From assembly GCF_018402495.1 (NCBI RefSeq), contig NZ_JAGYIU010000001.1, forward strand, positions 806,001 through 870,000: a DNA stretch of 64,000 bases, in the 5' to 3' direction. Source of the stretch: Pseudoalteromonas sp. GTDB lineage: Bacteria; Pseudomonadota; Gammaproteobacteria; Enterobacterales; Alteromonadaceae. The number at the start of each line of letters is the position of its first letter. Positions within the stretch are counted from its first letter, which is position 1. Under the pieces are notes generated by a model, which was given only the letters and a program-made list of their open reading frames with translations, was not told where the DNA came from and made no database searches. Shown in pieces: positions 53,033 through 61,748 of the stretch. The translations under genes and the position numbers were made by a program.

Positions 53033-53716
53033 TTATGGATTTATTGATAATTTTTCAAGAAGAACGTTATAAATTTGTAGTTTAGGGGTTTGCTCTGTGT
53101 AAGGGCTAATGGCAAGCAGTGGAAAGGGTAAACGTGTTTTGAGTGAATCTAGGTTTGCTTGGTATTCATCCATGGTGGCATCAACTTGGTTAGCAATCCA
53201 CCCAACACAGTTAACCCCTAAGCTTTGCATGTGCGCAGCAGTGAGTAATGCATGATTTATACAGCCTAGTTTCATCCCGACCACTAATATTACTGGCAGT
53301 TGCTCTGCTTTTACCCAGTCGTATAAATACGCATTATTATTAATAGGTAAAGCCCAGCCGCCCGCGCCTTCTGTTAACAGATAATCGGCGCCTTGTTGCT
53401 TAACATGTTGATAAGCCGTACTAAGCTTTTCCACTGTTATGTTTAGTCCCGCTTGCTCTGCAGCTATGTGGGGAGCTATTGGCGGCGCAAATGCAAATGG
53501 GTTAATTATGTCGTATTTAGCGCTGACTGTGGCACTTTCCATTAGCATTAGCGCATCGGCGTTTACGAGCTGCTCAAACGCCATTTCACACCCAGAGGCA
53601 ATCGGCTTAAAGCCTATTGCGCGCTTTTTATGTTGTGCGAGTAACTTTAACAGCAAACTGGTTACATGAGTTTTACCGGCGTCGGTATCGGTACCGGTAA
53701 TAAAAAACTGGTTCAT
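53033..53716 (-). CDS. bioD: Dethiobiotin synthetase
   Basis: A 227-residue P-loop enzyme starting MNQFFITGTDTDAGKTHVTS (Walker A variant G-T-D-T-D-A-G-K-T), with KPIASGCEM, TEGAGGWALPI and VGMKLGCINHALL segments matching BioD. It forms the ureido ring of dethiobiotin from 7,8-diaminopelargonate, CO2 and ATP. It is the last gene of bioBFCD, 18 bp after bioC. Confidence 0.95.
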   Translation of the reverse strand: MNQFFITGTDTDAGKTHVTSLLLKLLAQHKKRAIGFKPIASGCEMAFEQLVNADALMLMESATVSAKYDIINPFAFAPPIAPHIAAEQAGLNITVEKLSTAYQHVKQQGADYLLTEGAGGWALPINNNAYLYDWVKAEQLPVILVVGMKLGCINHALLTAAHMQSLGVNCVGWIANQVDATMDEYQANLDSLKTRLPFPLLAISPYTEQTPKLQIYNVLLEKLSINP

Positions 53717-53734
53717 GGCATGGCCTTATTATTT

Positions 53735-54553
53735 TTACTGGGCTTTTTCTAATGATAACAATACCACATGGTAAGATACATGGGCTTTATTGTTTATAAT
53801 CGGATAGGCATCACATACTTTTTGCAGCGCCGATTTAGTTAATAACCCACGACGACTTGTTGCATGATTTTGTGTGGTGGCACCAATGGCTTTAATCGAT
53901 TTTATAGCCGCTAATGCACTGCTATGTTGATCGGTATAAATGACTTTTTTTGAGGTGTTGATCTTAAACCCGGCCTTTTCGACCGATTGGTTTATATTAT
54001 TATGGCTTGCAAACTGATTAATATGATTGTGTGAATCAAGCACTGCAAAGGCGGTTTTGATCTCGTTTAATGACCCTGCAACAACCGTACTAATATAGGC
54101 TTGCCCGCCTGGTTTTAATGCCTGGTAAAGCGAGTGCATTAGCGTTTCAAAATCAGCAGACCACTGCAGCGCAAAATTACTAAATATCACATCAATGCTG
54201 TTAGCTTGCAGCGGTAAATTATCCATGTCGGCGCACAGTTTTGAGGTGTTTAAATCACTGCTTTTTAGCATGTTAAAACTTAAATCTATGGCAACAACTT
54301 GGCCAAATAATGCCTTTAAAGCCTGAGTATTAACAAGCGGCCCTGCACCGAGGTCAACACAGAGCTTATTAGGGTTTGCACTAATGAGTTTAAATAAATC
54401 ATTTGCCGCTTGTTTTTGCACATTAGCATGCTGGCTATACTTGTTTGCTGCTTTTGAAAAGTTATGCGCTGTGGTTTTTTTTAAAGCCTGAGCAGCTATA
54501 CACACAGTTGTAGGGATAACTGGCTTCGCTTTAATTACCTGTTGGCTTATCAT
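53735..54553 (-). CDS. bioC: Malonyl-ACP O-methyltransferase BioC
   Basis: A 272-residue SAM-dependent methyltransferase. Motif I is CVDLGAGPLVNTQ (65-77), with VVAIDLSFNMLKSSDL, LPLQANSIDVIFSNFALQW and GGQAYISTVV following, typical of BioC. It methylates malonyl-ACP so that the fatty acid system can build the pimeloyl chain. An N-terminal stretch of about 25 residues is longer than in E. coli; internal starts are possible, but the ATG at 54553 overlaps the bioF stop by 4 bp and fits translational coupling. Confidence 0.92.
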   Translation of the reverse strand: MISQQVIKAKPVIPTTVCIAAQALKKTTAHNFSKAANKYSQHANVQKQAANDLFKLISANPNKLCVDLGAGPLVNTQALKALFGQVVAIDLSFNMLKSSDLNTSKLCADMDNLPLQANSIDVIFSNFALQWSADFETLMHSLYQALKPGGQAYISTVVAGSLNEIKTAFAVLDSHNHINQFASHNNINQSVEKAGFKINTSKKVIYTDQHSSALAAIKSIKAIGATTQNHATSRRGLLTKSALQKVCDAYPIINNKAHVSYHVVLLSLEKAQ

Positions 54554-55704
54554 GAAATGACCTTTTGTAAACTACCAACGAGCTGTTTTATATCGTCATG
54601 GGTGTGGGCTGCACTTAAGGTAATACGCAAACGCGAGGTATTGTGTAAAACGGTTGGCGGGCGAATAGCCGTTAGCCAAATGCCCTGCTGCCTCAGTTGC
54701 TCACTGGCTTTTAACGTTTGCTCTGCGCAGCCTAAAACAATCGGTTGAATCGCGGTGTTGGAGTCCATTAGCGCAATGTGCTGCTCTTTTGCTAGGCGTT
54801 TAAACAGCGCAATATTAGCGTTTAATTTGGCTCGCCTGTCGTTGGCGTCTCTTATGCTTTTGATACGTGCCAAAGTATGAGCGGCAATAAACGGCGACAT
54901 AGCGGTTGAGTAGGTATAATCACGATTAAACTGCAGCATGTAATCTATAAAATGCTGCGAACCTAATACGCACGCACCACTACTAGCAACCGCTTTACCA
55001 AAGGTGATCACTAAAATATCGGGCAAGGTGTCGGCTGCAATTAAGGCTTCACAACTGCCAAGCCCCGATTTTCCTAGAGCACCAAAACCATGGGCATCGT
55101 CTATCATTAACCAAGCGTTATGCTGCTTTGCTAAGGTAAATAGCGCTTTAATTGGCGCGGTATCACCATCCATGGAGAACACCCCTTCAGACACGATGAG
55201 CTTATTGCGCGCTTTTGATTTTTCTAGCCGTGAGCGTAAATGGTTTATATCGTTATGGTTAAAGCGTATTAACGCGGCGTTGGCGTGTAATGCGCCATCA
55301 ATTAAACTGGCATGATTGAGTTTATCTTGAAAAATAGCACTGTGTTGCGCTGTCGCTTTATCTTGAAACAAGGCTTTAATAACACTGCTATTTGCGCTAA
55401 AGCCCGAATTAAACAACATGCCTGCTTCATAGCCCAAAGCACTACATAAAGCTTGCTCAAGCGCTTGCTGTGGCTGTTGATAACCCGTCACTAGTGCTGA
55501 ACTGTGGCTACCTAGTAATGGCGCACTGGTTAATTCCACCGGCGAATCGCCAAACCCTAAATAATCGTTACTCGCAAAGTTAAGGTAGGTTTTATCATTA
55601 ACCGTAATAGTGCGCGCTGTTGCGCTTTGTACTACATAGCGTTTACGCAAGAGCTGTTGTGCTTTGCGTTCATCTAAATGGGTGTTTATAAATTCAAATG
55701 ACAT
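54550..55704 (-). CDS. bioF: 8-amino-7-oxononanoate synthase
   Basis: A 384-residue PLP enzyme, the same length as E. coli BioF. ATG 55704 (MSFEFINTHLDERKAQQLLR) is preferred over a TTG at 55722. It shows YLNFASNDYLGFGDSP, HASLIDGALHANAALIRFNH, the DDAHGFGALGKSG loop and the PLP lysine in VITFGKAVASSGA. It condenses pimeloyl-ACP or -CoA with alanine. It overlaps bioC by 4 bp and follows bioB by 55 bp. Confidence 0.95.
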   Translation of the reverse strand: MSFEFINTHLDERKAQQLLRKRYVVQSATARTITVNDKTYLNFASNDYLGFGDSPVELTSAPLLGSHSSALVTGYQQPQQALEQALCSALGYEAGMLFNSGFSANSSVIKALFQDKATAQHSAIFQDKLNHASLIDGALHANAALIRFNHNDINHLRSRLEKSKARNKLIVSEGVFSMDGDTAPIKALFTLAKQHNAWLMIDDAHGFGALGKSGLGSCEALIAADTLPDILVITFGKAVASSGACVLGSQHFIDYMLQFNRDYTYSTAMSPFIAAHTLARIKSIRDANDRRAKLNANIALFKRLAKEQHIALMDSNTAIQPIVLGCAEQTLKASEQLRQQGIWLTAIRPPTVLHNTSRLRITLSAAHTHDDIKQLVGSLQKVIS

Positions 55705-55759
55705 AAATGCTTTAACCTTCAACGCGATACTTTAAACCATTAGCATAGTACTGAGCACT

Positions 55760-56800
55760 TTACGCTTCGTAAAACAATTCTGCGGTTGCTTTATCGGCCA
55801 CTTGCGATGACAAAGACGCAGCAACGGCTTCATCTGAATAATCGTGGCGTGTTTCTGGGTTCATACCGAGCTTTTTAATTAATTGCATGTCGGCATCGGC
55901 TTCTGGGTTTTCTGTAGTAAGAAGTTTATCACCATAAAATATAGAGTTTGCGCCTGCAAAAAAGCACATTGACTGCATTTGCTCGTTCATTGCAGTGCGC
56001 CCTGCTGATAAACGTACGTAGCTACGGGGCATCATAATACGTGCTGTGGCAATGGTACGAATAAACTCAAACTGATCTAAGTCATCAACGTTTTCAAGCG
56101 GTGTCCCTTTTACCTTTACTAGCATATTAATTGGCACGCTTTCGGGCTGCTGGGGTAAATTAGCCAACTGCATTAATAAGCCATAGCGGTCGCTTGCTTG
56201 CTCACCCATACCGACAATACCGCCGGAGCATACTTTCATACCAGCGTCTCGCACATTGCCTATAGTATCAAGGCGGTCTTGAAAGGTACGAGTTGATATA
56301 ATTTGCTCATAGTATTCAGGTGAAGTGTCGAGGTTGTGGTTATAGTAATCAAGCCCTGCACTGCGCAGTTCATGGGCTTTTTCGTTATTTAACATGCCTA
56401 AAGTCATACAGGTTTCAAGGCCAAGGGCTTTTACTTCTTTTACCATTTGCGAAATGTATGGCATGTCTCTGTCTTTTGGATCTGACCATGCAGCCCCCAT
56501 ACAAAAACGAGTGGCGCCTTTTTGTTTTGCTAACCGTGCTTGCTCTACCACTTTTTCTACTTCTATTAGGCGCTCGCGTTCTAAATCAGTTTTGTAATGA
56601 CCCGATTGCGGGCAATATTTACAGTCTTCTGGGCAGGCACCGGTTTTAATAGATAACAACGTAGAAATTTGTACTTCGTTTGGATTAAAATTAGCGCGAT
56701 GCACAGAGGCTGCTTTAAATAATAAATCGTTAAATGGCATTTCAAATAAGGCTTTCACCTCACTGTGTGTCCAATCGTGTCGAACTGTTGCAAGCTCCAT
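55760..56800 (-). CDS. bioB: Biotin synthase
   Basis: A 346-residue radical SAM enzyme, same length as E. coli BioB. The 4Fe-4S motif [15 protein letters not shown] gives Cys56, Cys60 and Cys63; [12 protein letters not shown] and [10 protein letters not shown] follow. The Arg of SYVRLSAGR and downstream cysteines fit the auxiliary 2Fe-2S cluster. It inserts sulfur into dethiobiotin. First gene of the leftward bioBFCD operon, divergent from bioA across a BirA-type operator. Confidence 0.97.
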   Translation of the reverse strand: MELATVRHDWTHSEVKALFEMPFNDLLFKAASVHRANFNPNEVQISTLLSIKTGACPEDCKYCPQSGHYKTDLERERLIEVEKVVEQARLAKQKGATRFCMGAAWSDPKDRDMPYISQMVKEVKALGLETCMTLGMLNNEKAHELRSAGLDYYNHNLDTSPEYYEQIISTRTFQDRLDTIGNVRDAGMKVCSGGIVGMGEQASDRYGLLMQLANLPQQPESVPINMLVKVKGTPLENVDDLDQFEFIRTIATARIMMPRSYVRLSAGRTAMNEQMQSMCFFAGANSIFYGDKLLTTENPEADADMQLIKKLGMNPETRHDYSDEAVAASLSSQVADKATAELFYEA

Positions 56801-56860
56801 AATACTCTCTTTTATTTTTGCTCTTGGTGTTATTGGCTTAGAATACGTATTGCCGTACCA

Positions 56861-56894
56861 TTGTCAACGAAGCTCACTTAGTTAAAGTTTACAT
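56861..56894. promoter_or_regulatory. BirA-type biotin operator between bioB and bioA
   Basis: TTGTCAACG, a 16-nt spacer, then AGTTTACAT matches the BirA operator TTGTAAACC-N15/16-GGTTTACAA at 7 of 9 and 7 of 9 positions. It abuts the bioA ATG at 56895 and lies 61 bp from the bioB ATG, so biotinyl-AMP-bound BirA would shut both promoters. The close match and the location support it; birA is not in the window. Confidence 0.8.
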
Positions 56895-58196
56895 ATGAAT
56901 ACAAAACGAACGATAGACCTTGATTTTGATCGTCAGCACATTTGGCACCCCTACACATCAATGACTCAACCTATTCCGGTTTACCCCGTTACGCATGCAA
57001 ATCACAACCTTATTCACTTAGAAACGGGCGAACAACTCATTGACGGTATGGCTTCATGGTGGAGTGCTATTCACGGCTATAACCACCCTGTTTTAAATGA
57101 AGCGATGCACGCCCAAATAAATAAAATGAGCCATGTAATGTTTGGTGGCATAACCCACCAGCCGGCAGTAGAGCTCTGTAAAAAGCTGGTAGCGATAACG
57201 CCAGAGGGATTAACAAAGGTGTTTTTAGCCGACAGTGGCTCAGTAAGTGTGGAAGTAGCTATAAAAATGGCGCTGCAATATTGGTTAAGCCAAGGAGTTA
57301 CAACAAAACAAAAATTAATGACCCCGTTCAAAGGCTACCATGGCGATACGTTTGCAGCGATGAGTGTGTGCGATCCTATTAATTCTATGCATAGTTTGTA
57401 CGCTGGTTTTTTGCCTGAGCATATTTTTGTGCCTGCCCCTATTAGCCAATTTAATAGTGCGTTTAATCAAGCTGAGGCCGATGAACTCGAAAGCTATTTT
57501 TTAAAGCACCACCAGCAAGTCGCCGCGTTTATTATTGAACCTATTGTGCAAAACGCCGGGGGGATGAATTTTTATCATCCTGAGTATTTAGCCTGTGTAC
57601 GTAAGCTCTGCACTCAATACGATGTGCTGCTTATTTGCGATGAAATTGCCACCGGATTTGGCCGCACCGGCAAATTGTTTGCTGTAGAGCATGCCAATAT
57701 AGAGCCCGATATACTATGTATAGGTAAAGCGCTGACTGGTGGCGCAATGACCCTTTCGGCAACCATAACTAGCGACAAAATAGCCACAGGAATCAGCGAA
57801 GGAGAAGCTGGGGTTTTGATGCACGGACCTACATTTATGGGAAATCCCCTTGCCTGTGCTGTTGCTTGCGCCAGTATTGATTTATTACTAAGCCAAAACT
57901 GGCAACACCGTATCAGCGAAATAAATACTCAATTACAGCAGCTTTATAAATGCCAAGCCCTCAGCGCCGTGGCGAATGTACGTACTTTAGGAGCTATTGG
58001 CGTAGTAGAGCTTACAGAAGAGGCTGGTAGCATTGATGTCGCTAAAATTCAGGCTTATTTTGTATCTCAAGGAGTATGGATACGCCCCTTTGGTAAACTA
58101 ATTTACCTAATGCCACCGTATATAAGTGACAAAAACAGTATTCGCGCTTTATGTGATGCTATTTATAACGCCATAAAAGGTAAACATTACGTATAG
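56895..58196 (+). CDS. bioA: Adenosylmethionine-8-amino-7-oxononanoate aminotransferase
   Basis: A 433-residue class III aminotransferase. DFDRQHIWHPYTSM opens like E. coli BioA (429), with DGMASWWSAIHGYNHP, FLADSGSVSVEVAIKMA, LICDEIATGFGRTGKLFA and the PLP lysine in CIGKALTGGAMTLSAT. It uses SAM as amino donor to form 7,8-diaminopelargonate. The start fits homologues, yet no ribosome site is visible because the BirA-like box ends at the ATG; a leaderless mRNA is possible. Confidence 0.97.
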   Translation: MNTKRTIDLDFDRQHIWHPYTSMTQPIPVYPVTHANHNLIHLETGEQLIDGMASWWSAIHGYNHPVLNEAMHAQINKMSHVMFGGITHQPAVELCKKLVAITPEGLTKVFLADSGSVSVEVAIKMALQYWLSQGVTTKQKLMTPFKGYHGDTFAAMSVCDPINSMHSLYAGFLPEHIFVPAPISQFNSAFNQAEADELESYFLKHHQQVAAFIIEPIVQNAGGMNFYHPEYLACVRKLCTQYDVLLICDEIATGFGRTGKLFAVEHANIEPDILCIGKALTGGAMTLSATITSDKIATGISEGEAGVLMHGPTFMGNPLACAVACASIDLLLSQNWQHRISEINTQLQQLYKCQALSAVANVRTLGAIGVVELTEEAGSIDVAKIQAYFVSQGVWIRPFGKLIYLMPPYISDKNSIRALCDAIYNAIKGKHYV

Positions 58197-58332
58197 ATAG
58201 GTTAACTATTATTAAGGGTTACGTTAAAATTTATGCAAATAATTAGTTTGCTGCCTATTCGTCCCAAAACATTGGTATTTTTAGCCCTGACCTGTCATTT
58301 AGTGTGTTGATCTGAGTGATCTTTAGGGATAT

Positions 58333-58351
58333 GATAATGCCTATCATTTAC
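58333..58351. promoter_or_regulatory. Fur box upstream of the iron operon
   Basis: GATAATGCCTATCATTTAC matches the 19-bp Fur consensus GATAATGATAATCATTATC at 14 positions, with ATGATA/TATCAT symmetry extending beyond it. It lies 25-43 bp upstream of the first gene of the FbpABC operon, so iron-replete repression is likely. No other close match was seen in the window. Confidence 0.82.
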
Positions 58352-58376
58352 AATAACATTTATGGACTCACTTGCT

Positions 58377-59189
58377 ATGAAAATATTACTTAAGCCTGCC
58401 AAGACATTAAGTGCAAGTTTTTTACTCGCCTCTGCTATTTTTGCACAACCAGCACTTGCTAACGGCCCAATTGGTGAGCATGTTAATCACCTTCAAGCTA
58501 ACCTAAAAACCTACAATGAAGAAGTAGAATGGATGGTTGCAAAGGTTGATACCATGGTTAACGATTATGAAAAAAAAGGCGTAAAGGCAGTTAATAGTGA
58601 TGATTTAATTGAGTACTGGGAGTCAGTTAAAATTCATAGTGCCATAGAAACTAATTACGTACCTGTGTACGCCTCTATTTGGCAAGGTTTATACGGCATA
58701 AAAATGGCTATCGATAATAAAAAACCAGCGCTAGAAGTACGCAAACAACAACAAGCAATGAACAATGCCCTATGGCAAGGATTAGGCGCAGTGAAACTAG
58801 CGGCTAAGTTTCAACAAAAAGGGTTATTAGATAGCGTAAAAGCAACAGCAACCAAAGAAATGACGCAAAGTGCGACCATTGACGAAATTAAACATAAATT
58901 AGACCGAGTGGTCGCTAAATACGCAGAACGTTTAAGCGATGAAGCCACCAACATAGTGCACGATACTTACCTACATTTATTTGAAGGTGTTGAAGGTACA
59001 CTCATTGAGCAAGACGCGAAGTTAGTAGAAGTTCTAGAAAAAGACTTTAACGTAACACTTCCACAAGCAATTTCTAATAATAAAAGTGTTGATGAAGTTC
59101 GTGATGTGGTTGTTGATATGCAAACCAAACTAAGCCGCGCTCAAACGCTGATTGAAAAAGCAGAAAAAGCACGTAAGGATGTATTTTAA
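58377..59189 (+). CDS. Periplasmic helical protein of the iron-uptake operon
   Basis: A 270-residue exported protein (signal peptide MKILLKPAKTLSASFLLASA, cut after ALA-NG). An ATG at 58362 would add five residues; neither has a strong ribosome site. The mature part is nearly all helical and ends in a charged coiled-coil-like tail. Possible metal-binding segments are IEYWESVKIHSAIETNY (79-94) and HDTYLHLFEGVEGTL (195-209), the latter recalling the E-G-x-E motif of FTR1-type iron permeases. An internal repeat is visible: IWQGLYGIKMA and LWQGLGAVKLA. It directly follows a Fur box and ends immediately before fbpA. Family not recognised; an iron-binding or accessory role is inferred from context. 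Confidence 0.8.
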   Translation: MKILLKPAKTLSASFLLASAIFAQPALANGPIGEHVNHLQANLKTYNEEVEWMVAKVDTMVNDYEKKGVKAVNSDDLIEYWESVKIHSAIETNYVPVYASIWQGLYGIKMAIDNKKPALEVRKQQQAMNNALWQGLGAVKLAAKFQQKGLLDSVKATATKEMTQSATIDEIKHKLDRVVAKYAERLSDEATNIVHDTYLHLFEGVEGTLIEQDAKLVEVLEKDFNVTLPQAISNNKSVDEVRDVVVDMQTKLSRAQTLIEKAEKARKDVF

Positions 59190-60236
59190 GTGAAACGCAG
59201 AACCTTTATTCAAGGCTTAGCTGCGTTAGGGGTAGCGGGTGCTTTACCGCTATCGCTTTCACGCGCTTTTGCCGCTGATATTGCTATTGCAAACCCCGTG
59301 TCTGTTGATACATTGCCTAAATTAAAAGGTGCATTGACGCTTTATTTAGGCCGTGGTGAAGGTGGCTTATACGAAAACGTATTACAAGCCATTCAAAAAA
59401 AGAACCCTGATCTTGACCTTGCCATTCGTCGCGGCCCTACCGCAGCGCTTGCCAACACCATTGTTGCCGAAGCAAATGCAGGGGTTAAACGTGCCGACTT
59501 ATTTTGGGCAGTCGACTCTGGGGCAATTGGTTTAGTTACCGATGCCGGCCTTGCCAAGCCCATGCCGAGTGATTTATCAGCGCAATTACAGCCACAATTT
59601 AGATACGATGAATGGGCACCTGTTACTGGCCGTATTCGTACTTTACCCTTTAATACCGATCGCTTAACCAAAGAGCAAATTCCAACGAGCATTATGGACA
59701 TTGCCGACAGTGATTTAAGTATTGGTTGGGCGCCTGCTTATGCTTCTTTTCAATCGTTTATTACCGCTATGCGACTTTTAGAAGGTGATGATAAAACAGC
59801 TAAGTGGCTTAAAAAAGTTAAAAAACGTTCTAAAACCTACGCCGGTGAACTCGGTGTGGTAATGGGCGTTGAACGTGGTGAAGTAGACATTGGTTTTGCC
59901 AATCATTACTACACGCTGCGCTTAAAATCAGGTAAACCCGATGCAAAACTTGATTTAGCCTTTACCCAAAATGATGCTGGCTGTTTAGTTAACGCTTCAG
60001 GTATTTTATCGTTATCTGAAGACCCACTGGCAATCAACTTTATGCGCTATTTACTTAGCATTGAAGTGCAAAGTTATTTAGCAAGCGAAGCCTATGAAAT
60101 CCCTTTGGTTAATGGCATTACGCAACCCGATGGATTGCCTAAGTTAACCAGTATTTCGCCACCTAAAATTGATTTAACTCAGTTGGCTGATTTACGCCCA
60201 ACTATAGATTTAATGCGCAGCAGCGGCGTTTTATAA
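59190..60236 (+). CDS. fbpA: Fe(III) ABC transporter periplasmic binding protein (FbpA type), Tat signal
   Basis: A 348-residue binding protein. The N-terminus KRRTFIQGLAALGVAGALP carries a twin-arginine motif (RRTFIQG), so it is likely exported folded. The mature part has LTLYLGRGEGGLYENVL, GPTAALANTIVAEANAGVK, FWAVDSGAIGLV and VMGVERGEVDIGFANHYYTL with a tyrosine pair typical of FbpA-type ferric-ion ligands. It starts with GTG 59190, preceded by AAGGATG. It is followed by the permease with a one-base overlap (TAATG). Confidence 0.9.
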   Translation: MKRRTFIQGLAALGVAGALPLSLSRAFAADIAIANPVSVDTLPKLKGALTLYLGRGEGGLYENVLQAIQKKNPDLDLAIRRGPTAALANTIVAEANAGVKRADLFWAVDSGAIGLVTDAGLAKPMPSDLSAQLQPQFRYDEWAPVTGRIRTLPFNTDRLTKEQIPTSIMDIADSDLSIGWAPAYASFQSFITAMRLLEGDDKTAKWLKKVKKRSKTYAGELGVVMGVERGEVDIGFANHYYTLRLKSGKPDAKLDLAFTQNDAGCLVNASGILSLSEDPLAINFMRYLLSIEVQSYLASEAYEIPLVNGITQPDGLPKLTSISPPKIDLTQLADLRPTIDLMRSSGVL

Positions 60237-61735
60237 TGCGAATACCGACATCTTACCCAATGGCGCTGCTTGCAGCGCTAGTGACCCTGACCCCTATTTT
60301 TGTTTTAATTACGCTTGCCTCTGACGCAAGCTCTTTTTTTGATAGCCATAATTTAACTATTTTAGGCAATACCCTGTCGTTAATGGGATTAACTGTATTA
60401 GGTTCAATTTTAATTGGTGTGCCCTTGGCATTCATTAGTGCCTATGTGCAGTTACCGTTTAAAAAGTTTTGGCTGGTGGTGTTTGCAGCCCCGCTTGCTA
60501 TTCCCAGTTACATTGGCGCTTTTACGCTTTATGCTGCATTTGGTCCCGGCGGTGAAATAAACAACTTACTTGGTTTTGAAACCCCTTCTATGTATGGGTT
60601 AACGGGAGCCGCCATTGTCATGACCTTGTATACTTTTCCGTTTGTTATGATGACTACCCGTTCGTCTTTACTTAGTTTAGATGCCAGTATGGTCAACGCT
60701 GCTCGCACACTGGGTATGTCGATGACGCAAAGCGTATTTAAAGTTATTTTACCCCGCGTAATAAATGGCATTGCTGCAGGGTCATTATTGGTTGCGCTGT
60801 ATACCTTATCTGACTTTGGTACTCCCGCAATGATGCGCTTAGATACGTTTACCCGTGTTATTTATGTGGAATACAATGCTTTTGCATTAAGCCGTGCGGC
60901 TATGTTATCACTGCAACTGATGGTGATTGTTGGCTTTTTATTAATGATTGAATCACAAATAAAAACCGCCTCAGAGCGTCAAGGTCGTTCGCTTATTTTA
61001 TTCCCTAAAAAATGGCAACTAGGCGCTATGTTTGCCACCTTTGCGCCTATTTTATTACTCGCTATTGGCCTACCTTTAGCAGTATTTACTTTGTGGTTAG
61101 TGCGTGATGGCTTTAGCTCGTTTGATTTTAGTATTGCCTGGCATTCAACTTACGCTTCAGCCATTGCCGCTATTGTTACCGTTATTGTGGCTATTCCGGT
61201 GGCACATGCAGCCCTAACCGGAAAAGCGGGTAAAGTAATGGAACGTGTTACTTACTTTGGTTTTGGTATTCCGGGTATAGTTATGGGCACAGCGCTTGTG
61301 TATGGCGGCTTACAACTACCCTTTTTATATCAAACGCTGGGCTTATTGATTATTGCTTATATGCTACGTTTTTTACCACTTGCGGTAGGTTCTGTGCGTA
61401 CCAGCACCGAGCATCTTGACCCAAGTTTGGTAAAATCAGCTCGGGTATTAGGCGCAAGCCCGCGCGAAGCCTTTACGCGTATTACTTTACCTTTAACTAT
61501 GCGTGGTATTATTGCAGGTGGCGCCTTGGTCTTTTTAGAGTCAATGCGTGAATTAGAAGCCACACTTTTATTAGGCCCCACTGGCTTTGAAACGCTATCT
61601 ACCTACTTATGGCGTGTTTATGAAGCTGGTTATTTTGGCCGTGCTGCTATACCTGGCTTATTGTTGGTGGTGATTTCTGCGGGTGCTTTAGCTATTATGA
61701 TGTCTGGCGAGAAACGCAACCAGTTTGAACATTAA
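60236..61735 (+). CDS. fbpB: Fe(III) ABC transporter permease (FbpB type)
   Basis: A 499-residue inner-membrane protein with about 12 helices arranged as two homologous halves. Each half carries a permease EAA-type loop: NAARTLGMSMTQSVFKVILP and KSARVLGASPREAFTRITLP. This fused layout is standard for FbpB/AfuB. It forms the ferric-ion channel across the inner membrane with FbpC. Its ATG overlaps the fbpA stop by one base. The G-x-x-x-x-x-x-I-LP loops are intact. Confidence 0.95.
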   Translation: MRIPTSYPMALLAALVTLTPIFVLITLASDASSFFDSHNLTILGNTLSLMGLTVLGSILIGVPLAFISAYVQLPFKKFWLVVFAAPLAIPSYIGAFTLYAAFGPGGEINNLLGFETPSMYGLTGAAIVMTLYTFPFVMMTTRSSLLSLDASMVNAARTLGMSMTQSVFKVILPRVINGIAAGSLLVALYTLSDFGTPAMMRLDTFTRVIYVEYNAFALSRAAMLSLQLMVIVGFLLMIESQIKTASERQGRSLILFPKKWQLGAMFATFAPILLLAIGLPLAVFTLWLVRDGFSSFDFSIAWHSTYASAIAAIVTVIVAIPVAHAALTGKAGKVMERVTYFGFGIPGIVMGTALVYGGLQLPFLYQTLGLLIIAYMLRFLPLAVGSVRTSTEHLDPSLVKSARVLGASPREAFTRITLPLTMRGIIAGGALVFLESMRELEATLLLGPTGFETLSTYLWRVYEAGYFGRAAIPGLLLVVISAGALAIMMSGEKRNQFEH

Positions 61736-61748
61736 GGATTTATAAAAA

